Numbered from the stretch's first letter, positions 39,740-48,561 are shown. The stretch: DNA of 48,561 nt from Desulfonauticus sp. (GCA_030950395.1 JAUZRP010000054.1:1-48561); one strand, 5' to 3'. The notes: generated from the letters alone by a model not told the origin. Numbers and translations: made by a program.

Positions 39740-41257
39740 ATGGCAGGATGTGCACCAAAACAAGCTCCTGCAGCCGCAGTGGCTCCAGGTAAAAAGATAA
39801 AAATCGCAGTTGATCCCGTAACTAGGATTGAAGGTCACTTAAAAATAGAAGTAGAGGTAAAAGATGGCAAAGTAGTTGATGCTCATTGTTTTGGGGGAAT
39901 GTTTCGTGGATTTGAAAATATTTTAATTGGGCGTGATCCCAGGGATGCTTCTCAACTTACCCAACGTATCTGTGGGGTGTGTCCTACTGCTCATGCTACG
40001 GCTTCTGTAAGGGCTTTGGATGAGGCCTTTAAAGTCAAATTAACCACCAATGGTAGAATTGCCAGAAATTTAATTTTAGGCGCAAACTATTTGCAGTCTC
40101 ACATTTTGCATTTTTATCATTTGGCCGCTTTGGATTATGTAAAAGGTCCTGATACAGCTCCCTTTGTGCCTCGTTATAAAAATCCGGATTTGCGCCTGGA
40201 TCCTAAAGTAAATCAAATAGGAGTAGATCAATATCTAAAAGCCTTGGAAATTAGACGTATTTGTCATGAGATGGTGGCTTTATTGGGTGGTAAAATGCCC
40301 CATGTGCAGGGGATGGTTGTTGGTGGAGTGACTGAAATTCCAACTTCAGATAAAATTGTTGCTTACCTATGGCGTTTTAAAAAAGTAAAAGAATTTATTG
40401 AAAATGATTACTTGCCTCTGATTTATAAACTGGCCAGTGTATATGCTGAACTTTTGGAAACTGGGATTGGTTGGAAAAATGTGCTTTGTTACGGAGTATT
40501 TCCTCTTAATGATGAAGAAAGTGAATTTTTATTAAAACCTGGTGTTTATACAGATGGCCAAGATTATCCTTTAGATACTAGTCAAATAAAAGAATATGTA
40601 AGATACTCCTGGTTTGACGATGCGGATACAGCTCTTCACCCAAGTCAGGGTAAAACTAATCCCCGGCCAGGGAAAAAAGGAGCTTATTCTTTTATTAAAG
40701 CTCCTCGTTATAATGGTAAACCTCACGAAGTGGGACCCTTGGCCAGGATGTGGATTACTAATCCTGAGTTAAGTCCTATTGCTCAAAAAGCAGGTTTTAA
40801 AAGGATGAGAGATTTTGGAGACAAGGCCTTTTCAATTTTGGGACGACATGTGGCTAGAGCAGAGGAAGCCTATTTAGTGGCTAAGGCTATTGAAAAGTGG
40901 TTAATGGAAATAAAACCAGGTGCTGAAACTTACGTAAAGAGTAGTGTTCCAAAACAAGGAGAAGGTCTTGGGCTAACAGAAGCTCCTAGAGGAAGTTTGT
41001 TGCATTATATTAACATAAACGATGCGGTGATAAAAAATTATCAGGTCGTTGCTGCTACCATTTGGAACGCTTCTCCGCGTGATGACATGGGACAAAGAGG
41101 AGCCATAGAGCAAGCCCTAATAGGAGTGCCTGTGCCTGATCCTAAAAATCCTGTTAACGTGGGTAGGCTTATTCGTGCTTTTGACCCGTGACTGGGTTGT
41201 GCTGTGCACGTGTTGCACGCAGAAACTGGCGAGGAGCACGTAATTAATATAGAGTAA
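39740..41257 (+). CDS. hysA: [NiFeSe] hydrogenase large subunit, selenoprotein
   Basis: This is the catalytic subunit for H2 oxidation/evolution. The N-terminal motif RICGVCPTAHA supplies two active-site cysteines. At 41189-41191 an in-frame UGA interrupts the C-terminal motif, giving D-P-Sec-L-G-C-A-V-H, exactly the selenocysteine position of Desulfovibrio HysA; reading continues 21 codons to TAA. The full product is 505 aa with Sec484; maturation would remove the 15 residues after His490. Stopping at the UGA would delete the metal ligands, so recoding is strongly favoured. I start at ATG 39740 (MAGCAPKQAP), ideally spaced from AGGAGGT; an ATG six bases earlier is too close. The early Cys resembles a lipobox-like start seen in HysA. 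Insertion requires selABCD genes, which are not in this window. Confidence 0.95.
41192..41222 (+). promoter_or_regulatory. Candidate bacterial SECIS hairpin in hysA
   Basis: Immediately after the UGA, CTG (41192-41194) can pair with CAG (41220-41222), and GTGC (41199-41202) with GCAC (41215-41218). These close a 12-base loop TGTGCACGTGTT. Position and size fit bacterial SECIS elements read by SelB, but the fold was worked out by eye. Confidence 0.6.
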
Positions 41258-41293
41258 TTTCATTTGCTTTTTTCTGACGTGAAGATTAACATA

Positions 41294-41325
41294 AGAGGGT
41301 CTCAAAAGAGACCCTCTTTGTTTTT
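41294..41325 (+). terminator. Rho-independent terminator after hysA
   Basis: AGAGGGTCTC and GAGACCCTCT form a perfect 10-bp stem with an AAAA loop, followed by TTGTTTTT. It lies ~40 bases after the true hysA stop, supporting an hysA end beyond the UGA. Partial read-through would be needed to reach the maturation protease gene, unless that has its own promoter. Confidence 0.9.
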
Positions 41326-41420
41326 GAGTTATCAGAAGTTTATTCAATCTTTAAAATTAGAGAGTTAAGCTCAGGTGTTTTTTGGGAGAGTGATGTTGTG
41401 AAACGTAGAGGGGTAAAGGG

Positions 41421-41909
41421 ATGAACTTGAAAAAGCTTTTAGTTTTGGGCATTGGAAATATCTTGTTGAAAGATGAAGGGATTGGGGTCAGAGCTGTTCA
41501 AGAATTGGCCAAAAGAGAGTGGCCAGAAGGTGTTGATTTTTTAGATGGGGGTACTTTTACTCAGGATTTGTTTTATTTGTTTGAACAGTATAGACATATT
41601 TTGGTGTTAGATTGCATTAAGGGGGGTAAATCTCCTGGCACGATATATAAACTTCACCAAAAAGATCTACTTTACAACGAAAAACAGTCTATTTCGCTGC
41701 ACGATATAGATTTGTTAGATTCTTTAAAAATGGTAGAGTTGCTTGGCAAATCTCCTGAATTGACAGTGCTTGGCGTAGAGCCGTCCCAATTAGAATGGCA
41801 TCTAGGTTTAAGTCCTGAATTGGAAAACGTATTGCCTACATTTTTAGAAGTGGTAACCAAAGAGATACAAAAGATACTTTCAGATGGGATTAATAAAACA
41901 GACGTGTGA
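41421..41909 (+). CDS. Hydrogenase maturation protease (HybD/HycI family)
   Basis: This nickel-dependent endopeptidase clips the C-terminal tail of the hydrogenase large subunit after metal insertion. The 162-aa product has VLGIGNILLKDEGIGVRAVQ with Glu19, HILVLDCIKGG with Asp64 and SLHDIDL with His94. These three residues correspond to the metal ligands of the family (HybD Glu16, Asp62, His93). Its location after hysBA indicates that the HysA tail VLHAETGEEHVINIE is its substrate. It lies ~160 bases beyond hysA with a terminator between, so expression may be separate. Confidence 0.93.
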   Translation: MNLKKLLVLGIGNILLKDEGIGVRAVQELAKREWPEGVDFLDGGTFTQDLFYLFEQYRHILVLDCIKGGKSPGTIYKLHQKDLLYNEKQSISLHDIDLLDSLKMVELLGKSPELTVLGVEPSQLEWHLGLSPELENVLPTFLEVVTKEIQKILSDGINKTDV

Positions 41910-42103
41910 TTTATAGATATTAGCCCTTAACCAAAAGAGAACATAAATTTTATCTCAATTAACTTTAAAAATTAATTTTAAATTTGACAAAGAAGGAAAA
42001 TTTTATTTTTGATAAATTGACTATAAGATGATTGCTGAATATTGAGAGTCAGTTTATATTCGGATAATTAAGTGATAATTAAGTACGCTAAGGGGGGTAT
42101 GAA

Positions 42104-42769
42104 ATGCAGGAATTAGCTCTTGAAAACAGAGTAGATTATTTAGAACAAGCTCTTTTAAAGCTTGCCCGCCAGGCCAGACGTTCAGATTTTAAAATAGAGA
42201 TACTTTCAGACGAGATGAGATTCTTTAAAAATGAGATGAGACTATTCAAAGACGAGATGTTGGATTTTAAAAATGAAATGAAGGACTTCAAAGACGAGAT
42301 GCTGGATTTTAAAAATGAAATGAAGGAATTTAAAGATGAGATGAACAAAAAGTGGGGAGATTTGGCCAACAAATTGGGGACAGTGGCCGAAGACATTGTT
42401 GCTCCTGGCATTCCTTTTGTTATTAAAAAGCATTTTGGTTTTGATGTTCAGGAGCTTTGCGTTCGAAGAAGAAAAAAATTACAGCACAGAGTGAGAGAGT
42501 ACGACGTAGTAGCAGTGGCTGGCAAGTATATTTTTGTGGTGGACGTAAAGTCAACTTATAGAAGACACTATATAGAAGAATTTGAAAGAGCTTTGAATGA
42601 TTTTTTTGTTTTTTTTCCTGAATACGAACAGTATAAACTTATGCCAGTGGTGGCTTCTTTTAATTTGACCGAAGAGATAATAAACATAACCTCTTCTAGG
42701 AACTGGCTGGCTTTACACATGTTTGGAGATTATCTTGAGTTTGTAAATATAGATAAGGTCAACGTGTAA
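42104..42769 (+). CDS. Coiled-coil protein with PD-(D/E)XK nuclease-like C-terminus
   Basis: The first ~85 residues of this 221-aa protein are a long coiled coil built from repeats of the form DEMxxFKNEMxxFK. Two exact-length 42-bp repeats encode part of it (42251-42292, 42293-42334). The C-terminal ~120 residues (VREYDVVAVAGKYIFVVDVK) match the PD-(D/E)XK nuclease-like fold of DUF3782-type proteins, with Asp in EYDVV and a DVK motif. Such proteins are common in cyanobacteria and thermophiles and are uncharacterised. No signal peptide is present. It is preceded by a 194-base gap and a GGGGGG-type ribosome-binding region. A link to the hydrogenase genes is not implied. Confidence 0.75.
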   Translation: MQELALENRVDYLEQALLKLARQARRSDFKIEILSDEMRFFKNEMRLFKDEMLDFKNEMKDFKDEMLDFKNEMKEFKDEMNKKWGDLANKLGTVAEDIVAPGIPFVIKKHFGFDVQELCVRRRKKLQHRVREYDVVAVAGKYIFVVDVKSTYRRHYIEEFERALNDFFVFFPEYEQYKLMPVVASFNLTEEIINITSSRNWLALHMFGDYLEFVNIDKVNV

Positions 42770-42804
42770 GATATGGCTGAAAAGAAGTGAAGAGGTAATA
42801 AAAA

Positions 42805-43356
42805 ATGTTAAAAGCCGTGCTTTCTGTTTTAGGAGAAGATAGACCTGGTATTGTGGCTAGCGTTTCTGCTTTGTTGGCCGAGTTGGAATGCAACATAGAA
42901 GATATAAGTCAAACTATTCTTCAGGGCGAGTTTGCAGCGATTTTTTTGTTTTCTTTAAAAGCAGAACATAATTTTGACAAAGTAGCTGAGATTATCTCTG
43001 CCACTCTAAAAGAACAGGGCCTAACTATAAAGTTAAAGCAAAAGGCAAAACAAACTTTTACTCCTTATGTCTCTACCCAACCTTTTATTCTTACTGCTAT
43101 TGGTAAGGATAAGCCAGGACAAATAGCGAAGTTAACTCAAATTATAGCAGAATTTGGTTGTAATATTGCCAATTTGAGGGCTACTTACCAGAGTGAATTA
43201 TATCCTGATAAGGTATTGATGTTTTACGAGTTGGATATACCTGAAGATATAGATTTGATGAATTTTAAAGAGAAAATTATGAACGCAGCAAAAGATATGG
43301 GCATGGAAGTAACTTTGCAACATAAAAATATCTTTGAAAATATTCATCGTATCTAG
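42805..43356 (+). CDS. Tandem ACT-domain protein, GcvR-like
   Basis: This 183-aa protein consists of two ACT domains. The first starts AVLSVLGEDRPGIVASVSAL (residues ~4-23) and the second TAIGKDKPGQIAKLTQIIAE (~95-114). The arrangement is that of GcvR-type regulators, which sense amino acids such as glycine. There is no DNA-binding domain, so it would act on a partner protein. It sits 108 bases upstream of the PFL/DUF711 gene; ACT proteins (UPF0237) and DUF711 proteins (UPF0210) are commonly neighbours, so the two probably function together. Confidence 0.88.
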   Translation: MLKAVLSVLGEDRPGIVASVSALLAELECNIEDISQTILQGEFAAIFLFSLKAEHNFDKVAEIISATLKEQGLTIKLKQKAKQTFTPYVSTQPFILTAIGKDKPGQIAKLTQIIAEFGCNIANLRATYQSELYPDKVLMFYELDIPEDIDLMNFKEKIMNAAKDMGMEVTLQHKNIFENIHRI

Positions 43357-43464
43357 GTTGTTCAAAGAAAAGCTAGCAATTGCTTAGAAGCGGTTGCTAA
43401 ATATCTTAGTTATTTGGGTGATTGAAAGGTTAATTACTATTAAGTAAATAACAAAGGAAAAGAC

Positions 43465-44835
43465 ATGTTTTCAGAAAAAGAAATTCTGGCAACCTTTGAA
43501 ATGATCAAAAATGAGCATCTGGACGTTAGAACCATAACTCTGGGTATATCTATTTTTGACTGTGCTAGTACCCATCTTGAAGAATTTAAACAAAAGTTAG
43601 AACAAAAAATTATTGGCTATGCGGATAAGTTAGTTTCTATTTGTGATGAAGTGGGGGATAAATATGGTATTGAAGTGGTAAATAAAAGGATTGCTATTAG
43701 TCCTATTGGTGTTGTTGCGGCTAGTTATTCTCGAAACCAAATGGTAGAAATAGCTAAGACTTTGGATGATATTGCTGAACGAGTAGGTATAGATTTTATT
43801 GGAGGTTTTTCGGCCCTTATTGAAAAGGGTATGACTAAAGGAGATAGAGCCCTAATTGAAGCTATACCTGAGGCTTTGTCTTCTACCTCTCGGGTCTGTG
43901 CCTCTGTGAATGCAGCCTCCTCTAAGGCAGGTATTAATATTAACGGAGTTTATAAACTGGCTAAAATTATCAAACAGGCTGCTGCACTTAGTGCTGCTGA
44001 GGATGGCATTGCCTGCGCCAAGATGTGTGTTTTTGCCAATATTCCTCAAGACGTACCTTTTATGGCAGGAGCTTATTTAGGCGTCGGCGAACCAGAAGCA
44101 GTGATAAATGTAGGGGTTAGTGGTCCTGGTGTGGTAAAAAGAGCTATAGAGCGCGCCCTTGTAACCAAACCAGATGCCGATTTGGGATTTATGGCTGAAG
44201 TTATAAAAAGGACTGCCTTTAAGGTTACTCGGGTGGGAGAATTAATAGGGCGAGAAGTTGCTGAACGGTTGGGAGTGAAGTTTGGTATAGTAGATCTTTC
44301 TTTGGCACCTACTCCTAACGTGGGAGATAGTGTAGGGGAGATTTTTCAGGCCCTGGGACTGGAGTCTATTGGAGTGCCTGGAAGTACTGCGTTGTTAGCT
44401 ATGTTAAATGATGCTGTAAAAAAAGGAGGTTCTTTTGCCAGCTCTTATGTGGGAGGATTAAGTGGAGCTTTTATACCGGTAAGCGAAGATTTAAATATTA
44501 ATCAGGCCGTAACTAGCAGGTGCTTATCTTTGGCCAAACTGGAAGCTATGACTTCTGTTTGTTCTGTGGGGCTGGACATGGTTGCTATCCCTGGAGATAC
44601 ATCAGAGGAAACGTTAGCTGCTATTATTGCAGATGAGCTTGCTATAGGGGTTATCAATAATAAAACTACTGCTACCAGAATTATTCCTGTGCCTGGCAAA
44701 AAATCAGGAGAAAAGGCGTTTTTTGGAGGACTGTTGGGGGAAGCTACCATTATTGAGGTGCCTCAAGGGAGCAGTAAAGATTTTATCACAAAAGGAGGCC
44801 TTATCCCCGCTCCTATCCATAGTTTAAAAAATTAA
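43465..44835 (+). CDS. PFL family protein (DUF711/UPF0210)
   Basis: This 456-aa protein matches the DUF711/UPF0210 family, which shares the fold of pyruvate formate-lyase-type enzymes but has no proven reaction. Recognisable segments are EHLDVRTITLGISIFDCAST, SYSRNQMVEIAKTLD, FIGGFSALIEKGMTKGDR, VGVSGPGVVKRAIE and IDLSLAPTPNVGDSVG-like sequence near residue ~280. Length is as expected and the protein is probably cytoplasmic. It most likely forms an operon with the ACT-domain gene upstream. Confidence 0.92.
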   Translation: MFSEKEILATFEMIKNEHLDVRTITLGISIFDCASTHLEEFKQKLEQKIIGYADKLVSICDEVGDKYGIEVVNKRIAISPIGVVAASYSRNQMVEIAKTLDDIAERVGIDFIGGFSALIEKGMTKGDRALIEAIPEALSSTSRVCASVNAASSKAGININGVYKLAKIIKQAAALSAAEDGIACAKMCVFANIPQDVPFMAGAYLGVGEPEAVINVGVSGPGVVKRAIERALVTKPDADLGFMAEVIKRTAFKVTRVGELIGREVAERLGVKFGIVDLSLAPTPNVGDSVGEIFQALGLESIGVPGSTALLAMLNDAVKKGGSFASSYVGGLSGAFIPVSEDLNINQAVTSRCLSLAKLEAMTSVCSVGLDMVAIPGDTSEETLAAIIADELAIGVINNKTTATRIIPVPGKKSGEKAFFGGLLGEATIIEVPQGSSKDFITKGGLIPAPIHSLKN

Positions 44836-44866
44836 TTTGGAGTTTTCTAGTTAAAAATCTTGGATC

Positions 44867-45715
44867 CTACTTATACATAAAAACAGATTCACCTATTTTT
44901 TTGCCTGTAATTTGCTCTACCACAGGACATTTTACTTTAAAGGCAAAAAAGACGTTATTTTTTTGATCTAAAAGAGCTTCAAAATTACCCTGTCCTTTGC
45001 TAAGGATAATTGGTGTCTTATTTAATTTTTCTTTAAATTCTTTAGAACAGGCTTCAAGCACTGTACCAGGGGTATTTACCCCAGAAGAGATTACCGTGCA
45101 TAGCTCAGTCATCCCTACTTGTCTGGCGTCCTCTATAGTAGCATCGTTAATAATGGGCCTTTCTCTAACCACATAAATAACCTTTTTGCTCAGTTTTACC
45201 AGCTCTTCTACTAAAAGTTTGTCCAGGACTATTTCTCCTGCATTGTCTCCTAAGATCATTATTTGAGAATGGTTTTCCAATTGTTGGAGAAAAAAATTGA
45301 TAGTATCCTGATTAAGAGTATTTTCTTCTTGGTGTAGAGCCTTTTCCCAGTCAAATGTTAGGTCAATGCCAGCGTCAATGTAGTTGCCTATGATGGAAAT
45401 GTGCAGAGCTGTTTTTAATGGGTCCGAATGTTTTTTTAGCATTTCTTTTAATTGGGGCAATAAGCTAAGTGCTTTTTGGTTTACCTTTTGTTTATAAGCT
45501 TTAAAGGGATCGTTTTGGCCTGTTAGTTTATTAATGTGTTCATAAATTTTTCCTGCAAGGGCTGGAGGAGATAAGGATAAATCAAATTTAGGCACTAAGT
45601 TGCAAAATTTTAAAATTATCTTTTTATGTATTTCTTCTTGTCCTGGTGCAGCCAGTCTGCTTGCTTTTAGAGCCTGGCGTAAAAAACAAGGAATACAGTC
45701 CAAATAAGTGTGCAT
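44867..45715 (-). CDS. DUF89 (ARMT1-like) family protein
   Basis: This 282-aa DUF89 protein is of the prokaryotic type. DUF89 proteins are metal-dependent phosphatases thought to act on damaged phosphosugars. The N-terminus HTYLDCIPCFLRQALKASR carries the CxxC pair typical of the bacterial/archaeal subgroup, and MILGDNAGEIVLDKLLVEEL holds the conserved Asp-Asn motif; RERPIINDATIEDA follows. Its start immediately abuts the stop of the hydrolase gene, making it the last gene of the recJ operon. Confidence 0.88.
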   Translation of the reverse strand: MHTYLDCIPCFLRQALKASRLAAPGQEEIHKKIILKFCNLVPKFDLSLSPPALAGKIYEHINKLTGQNDPFKAYKQKVNQKALSLLPQLKEMLKKHSDPLKTALHISIIGNYIDAGIDLTFDWEKALHQEENTLNQDTINFFLQQLENHSQIMILGDNAGEIVLDKLLVEELVKLSKKVIYVVRERPIINDATIEDARQVGMTELCTVISSGVNTPGTVLEACSKEFKEKLNKTPIILSKGQGNFEALLDQKNNVFFAFKVKCPVVEQITGKKIGESVFMYK

Positions 45716-46486
45716 TTAATTTGCTCCTTGATAAAAGTTTTTTTGAAAATTTTTTATAAATTCTAGTACGTTATGAAAAACAAAAAGTTTTGTTTCTTGG
45801 TGAGTGGGCAACATGTGGGCACTGGTAATGTTTTCTCTAATTTTTAATAAACAGAGCTGTTTTAGAGAAGAATTGATGTGGCGTAAGATGTAGTAAGCGT
45901 TTTCTAGGGGAACTGTTTTGTCTGTTATGGAATATATAGCCTGAAGAGGGCAGGTGATTTTATTTAGATGTTGTTTTACTATTTTCATGTTTTTTAGAAA
46001 ACTATCCAAGGGCCAAAGGGCCACACATCCTTCATATCCTTGCCAGGGTGCGATTTGTCGTGACTGGGGATTGGATGCTTTTACAGGAAAAAAAGGTTTT
46101 ATGTGTTTTAAGATAGGGACGAAAAATAATCTCCAGTCTGAGGCTAAGGGTGGAAATATTCTGGTCAAAAATACAGGAGCTGCAATGATAATCAGAGCAT
46201 CTACTTTATCTTCCTGAGCCAGGTTTAAGGCTAATGTTCCTCCCATGGAAAAGCCTACGACCACTACAGGTTTGTTATCTTGTTGAAGTTGTCTTAAACA
46301 TGCTTTTGCTTTGGCTAGCCAATGGGAATAATTGGTTTTGGCAAAGTCGTTTACGTTGGTATTGTGTCCTGGCAAACACGGTAAAAGAGTAGAAATGTTG
46401 TGATTTTGTAAAAAAGATTCTAATTCTTTTAGTTCAAAAGGGCTTCCGCCAAATCCGTGTAACAGCAAACAATTTAAAGAGTTCAT
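45716..46486 (-). CDS. Alpha/beta hydrolase, carboxylesterase/lipase-like
   Basis: This 256-aa alpha/beta-fold hydrolase resembles Est30-type carboxylesterases. LLLHGFGGSPFEL (residues ~7-19) forms the oxyanion region, and VVGFSMGGTLALNLA holds the nucleophile Ser80. The acid is probably Asp in YSITDKTVPLE and the base His in ITSAHMLPT. A lid-like insertion of ~60 residues between strands is present. The protein is probably cytoplasmic, with an ester substrate that cannot be told from sequence. It overlaps the recJ end by 4 bases. Confidence 0.9.
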   Translation of the reverse strand: MNSLNCLLLHGFGGSPFELKELESFLQNHNISTLLPCLPGHNTNVNDFAKTNYSHWLAKAKACLRQLQQDNKPVVVVGFSMGGTLALNLAQEDKVDALIIIAAPVFLTRIFPPLASDWRLFFVPILKHIKPFFPVKASNPQSRQIAPWQGYEGCVALWPLDSFLKNMKIVKQHLNKITCPLQAIYSITDKTVPLENAYYILRHINSSLKQLCLLKIRENITSAHMLPTHQETKLFVFHNVLEFIKNFQKNFYQGAN

Positions 46487-48180
46487 TGGACCTCTAAAAT
46501 TTCTTCGATTTGAAGAGTGACACTTAAAAGGTCTCTGTAATTGTTTAATCTAGGAGAAAAGGCCAGGCGTACTTTTTTGTTGATAAAGTTGATGTTTTTA
46601 TATTTATGACCCTGATGCCAGATTTTACCTTCTAGATTTAGGTTACTGCTGGTATCCTTGAGGTAAAAACTAATGTGACTGTCGTCCATTCCAAAAAAAT
46701 TTTGGGCTTTAACCTCTAAGAGAGGACTTAAAAATAATGGTCTCGGATTTCCGGGTCCAAAAGGTTGGAGCATTTCTAATTCTTTTATAAGAGAAGGAGT
46801 CAGGGCATTGAAATTTATCAGGGCATCTAAATAGATGGTGGGAGTAAATTTATCTCCGTAAGTTTGACTTATAATCTCCTGGAATTGTTTTTGAAAACTG
46901 GGAAAGTTTTCTTTTTTTAACTTCAGGCCTGCTGCCATTTTGTGGCCTCCAAAGGATTCTAGCAAATGAGCAGTTTTATTTAAGATAGCGTATAAGTCAA
47001 TTTCTGGAATACTTCTTCCTGATCCTTTTAGGAAACCATTGTCTTCAGTTAAAATTATACAAGGGCGATAAAATTCCTGAACGATTTTGGAGGCCACTAT
47101 ACCTATGACTCCTTCATGCCAGTTAGGGGCAAACAACACAAGTCCTGGAGTGGGATAAATGTTTTTGGCTTGCAAACAGGCTTGTTTGAGGATTTCTTCT
47201 TCCACCTGCCTTCTTTGGGTGTTGAGAGATTCCAACTCATTGGCTATTTTTCTGGCTTCGTTGATGTCTGTTTCTAAAAGTAGCCTTAGGGCAGGATTGG
47301 CTGTTTTTAACCGTCCGCAAGCGTTTAAACGAGGTCCTAAAATAAAACCTATGTCTCCACTGCCAAGTTTTTTCTTTTCACTCAAACCACTTTTTTCTTT
47401 TAAAGCTATGATTCCTGGTCGTTGAGAATTGGCAAGGACCAGAAGGCCGTTTTTGGTCAAAATCCTATTGACCCAGGATAACTCTACCACGTCGGCTATA
47501 GTACCTAAGGCCACAAGGTCCAAATAATAACGAATATCTAGCTTAGGTCCAGGTAAAAAACGATTTAGGGCAGCTGCAAAGAGAAAAGCTACACCTACCC
47601 CTGCAAGATCGGTGTAAGCAGAATTTATAAGCTTGGGATTTAAAATAAATTTTGCTTCTGGTAATTGGGCTGGAGGAGTGTGATGATCTGTAATGATTAG
47701 TTCAAGATTACAAGATTTGGCAAAGGCTGCTTCTTGGCATTGGGATATGCCACAATCAACCGTAAGAACGATGTTTATACCCTGTTCTTGAAGTTTTTTT
47801 AAACCTGGTTCGTTTAAGCCATATCCTTCTGAACGAGAGGGGATATAGGTTAGGACAGATATGTTTTTTTGTCGGAAAAAATCTGTTAACAGGGCTGTAG
47901 AGGTAATGCCATCAACATCATAATCACCCCAAATAGCAAGTTTAGCTCCCTTACTTATCTTTTGAGACAGGTATTTGGCCGCATCTAAAAGTTCTGGCCA
48001 TACTTCTAGTGGTGGAAGGTGTTTTAAACTGGGATTTAAGAATATTTCTATGTCTTGTTTATTAGATAAACCCCTGTTGTAAAGGATCTTGCCCAGTATG
48101 GGAGAAATTCCTATCTGTTTCCAGACAGAGATTAAACTTTGAGGAAGAACTTTTGTATTGTTTTTTAGTTGCCATTTCAT
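46483..48180 (-). CDS. recJ: RecJ, single-stranded-DNA-specific 5'-3' exonuclease
   Basis: RecJ resects 5' ends in recombination and mismatch/base-excision repair. The 565-aa protein has the DHH-family motifs AIWGDYDVDGITSTALL (near residue ~80), LTVDCGISQ and ITDHHTPP (~165), DLVALGTIADVVEL, and the DHHA1 motif GGHKMAAGLKL near ~400. An OB-fold-like C-terminal domain follows (LQPFGPGNPRPLFL). The length is normal. It starts the three-gene minus-strand operon; the gap to the right (48181-48366) has no gene. Confidence 0.96.
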   Translation of the reverse strand: MKWQLKNNTKVLPQSLISVWKQIGISPILGKILYNRGLSNKQDIEIFLNPSLKHLPPLEVWPELLDAAKYLSQKISKGAKLAIWGDYDVDGITSTALLTDFFRQKNISVLTYIPSRSEGYGLNEPGLKKLQEQGINIVLTVDCGISQCQEAAFAKSCNLELIITDHHTPPAQLPEAKFILNPKLINSAYTDLAGVGVAFLFAAALNRFLPGPKLDIRYYLDLVALGTIADVVELSWVNRILTKNGLLVLANSQRPGIIALKEKSGLSEKKKLGSGDIGFILGPRLNACGRLKTANPALRLLLETDINEARKIANELESLNTQRRQVEEEILKQACLQAKNIYPTPGLVLFAPNWHEGVIGIVASKIVQEFYRPCIILTEDNGFLKGSGRSIPEIDLYAILNKTAHLLESFGGHKMAAGLKLKKENFPSFQKQFQEIISQTYGDKFTPTIYLDALINFNALTPSLIKELEMLQPFGPGNPRPLFLSPLLEVKAQNFFGMDDSHISFYLKDTSSNLNLEGKIWHQGHKYKNINFINKKVRLAFSPRLNNYRDLLSVTLQIEEILEVQ

Positions 48181-48366
48181 TTATTTGTGCAAGATGTAAA
48201 AAGCTCTATTGAAAATTTAAAAGTTATCTTTATTTTTAACTAATTGGCTAAAAATTTTGGCTAAAAATTTGATAGTATTAAAATTCTGGTTATAACTATT
48301 TGTCCAAAGAAATATGTCAATGTGTTAAGATTATAAAAATACAAAAAATAAGTAAGTTATTGGTTG

Positions 48367-48561
48367 CTATTGAAAGCTATCTGCTTCTAGTTGTTTTAAT
48401 AAATTTTTAAACTCCTCCAGACTATTAACTTTTATGGCTGAGCGAAGAAGACCTTTTAAAATTTCTTTTTGTTCAATATTTTTTATTTTTCTAACAACAG
48501 ATGGAGGCAAAAGACCAAATTTTTCTTCTAACACTTCTAGAACCATCTCTGCTGCACCTTC
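48367..48561 (-). CDS. C-terminal fragment of a DUF4351/Rpn-like protein (cut by window edge)
   Basis: An open frame enters from the right edge and ends at TAG at 48367; 64 residues are visible. MVLEVLEEKFGLLPPSVVRK, then an acid-rich ILKGLLRSAIKVNSLEEFKN, resembles the C-terminal helical tail (DUF4351-like) of Rpn/PD-(D/E)XK transposase-related nucleases. The catalytic part would be outside the window, so the identity is tentative. Confidence 0.5.
   Translation of the reverse strand, partial: EGAAEMVLEVLEEKFGLLPPSVVRKIKNIEQKEILKGLLRSAIKVNSLEEFKNLLKQLEADSFQ

Noticed and set aside
41189-41191. TGA as the true end of the hydrogenase large subunit
   Set aside because: The essential DPUxxCAVH motif and the cleavable tail continue in frame, and a terminator follows the later TAA; selenocysteine recoding explains this better than truncation.

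Overview
The window looks like a chromosomal segment of an AT-rich, probably thermophilic, sulfate-reducing Desulfovibrionales-type bacterium (Desulfonauticus/Desulfothermus-like; this is an inference). The main clue is a hysB-hysA pair encoding a periplasmic [NiFeSe] hydrogenase of the Desulfovibrio type, with an in-frame UGA read as selenocysteine. The other chromosomal genes (recJ, an M16C protease, a PFL/DUF711 protein, ACT-domain and DUF89 proteins) are ordinary for such a genome. No rRNA or tRNA gene was seen.

About 33.5 kb of the 48.6 kb is a composite CRISPR-Cas island, almost entirely on the minus strand. From right to left it holds: cas6 (32.6-33.5 kb); a 3.3-kb stretch with two AAA_14/DUF4143 ATPases and a small membrane protein; type I-B genes cas8b-cas7-cas5-cas3-cas4 (28.99-22.4 kb); a first complete type III-B operon (22.35-14.2 kb) lying between cas4 and cas1-cas2; cas1-cas2; a leader; a 3.1-kb CRISPR array transcribed leftward; and a second type III-B operon (9.2-0.1 kb). 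A single repeat family, one cas6 and one cas1-cas2 apparently serve the I-B interference complex and both Cmr complexes.

Each Cmr operon carries different cargo. In the right-hand operon Cmr1 is fused at its C-terminus to a minimal nucleotidyltransferase (MNT) domain. A HEPN gene with a perfect RX4HXY motif follows at once, so half of a HEPN-MNT toxin-antitoxin pair is built into a Cmr subunit. This operon also encodes a CARF protein with a RelE-like C-terminus (Cami1-like) and a Cas10 without the HD domain but with GGDD. The left-hand operon keeps an HD plus GGDD Cas10, has no CARF gene, and has an ABC/OLD-type ATPase and a TOPRIM-like protein inserted between cmr3 and cmr4 with 4-base overlaps. 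Its cmr6 is cut short. The most novel candidates in the window are the Cmr1-MNT/HEPN module and the ATPase/TOPRIM pair.

The array has 36 full repeats and three truncated ones. Its old, leader-distal end is broken up by three copies of a ~263-bp unit that has MITE-like inverted ends and a short ORF.

The right 15 kb is housekeeping: an M16C protease, an M23 peptidase (convergent), the hysBA-hydD hydrogenase cluster, a coiled-coil PD-(D/E)XK nuclease-like protein, an ACT-domain protein, a PFL protein, and a minus-strand recJ-hydrolase-DUF89 operon. The window ends inside a gene with a DUF4351/Rpn-like C-terminus.
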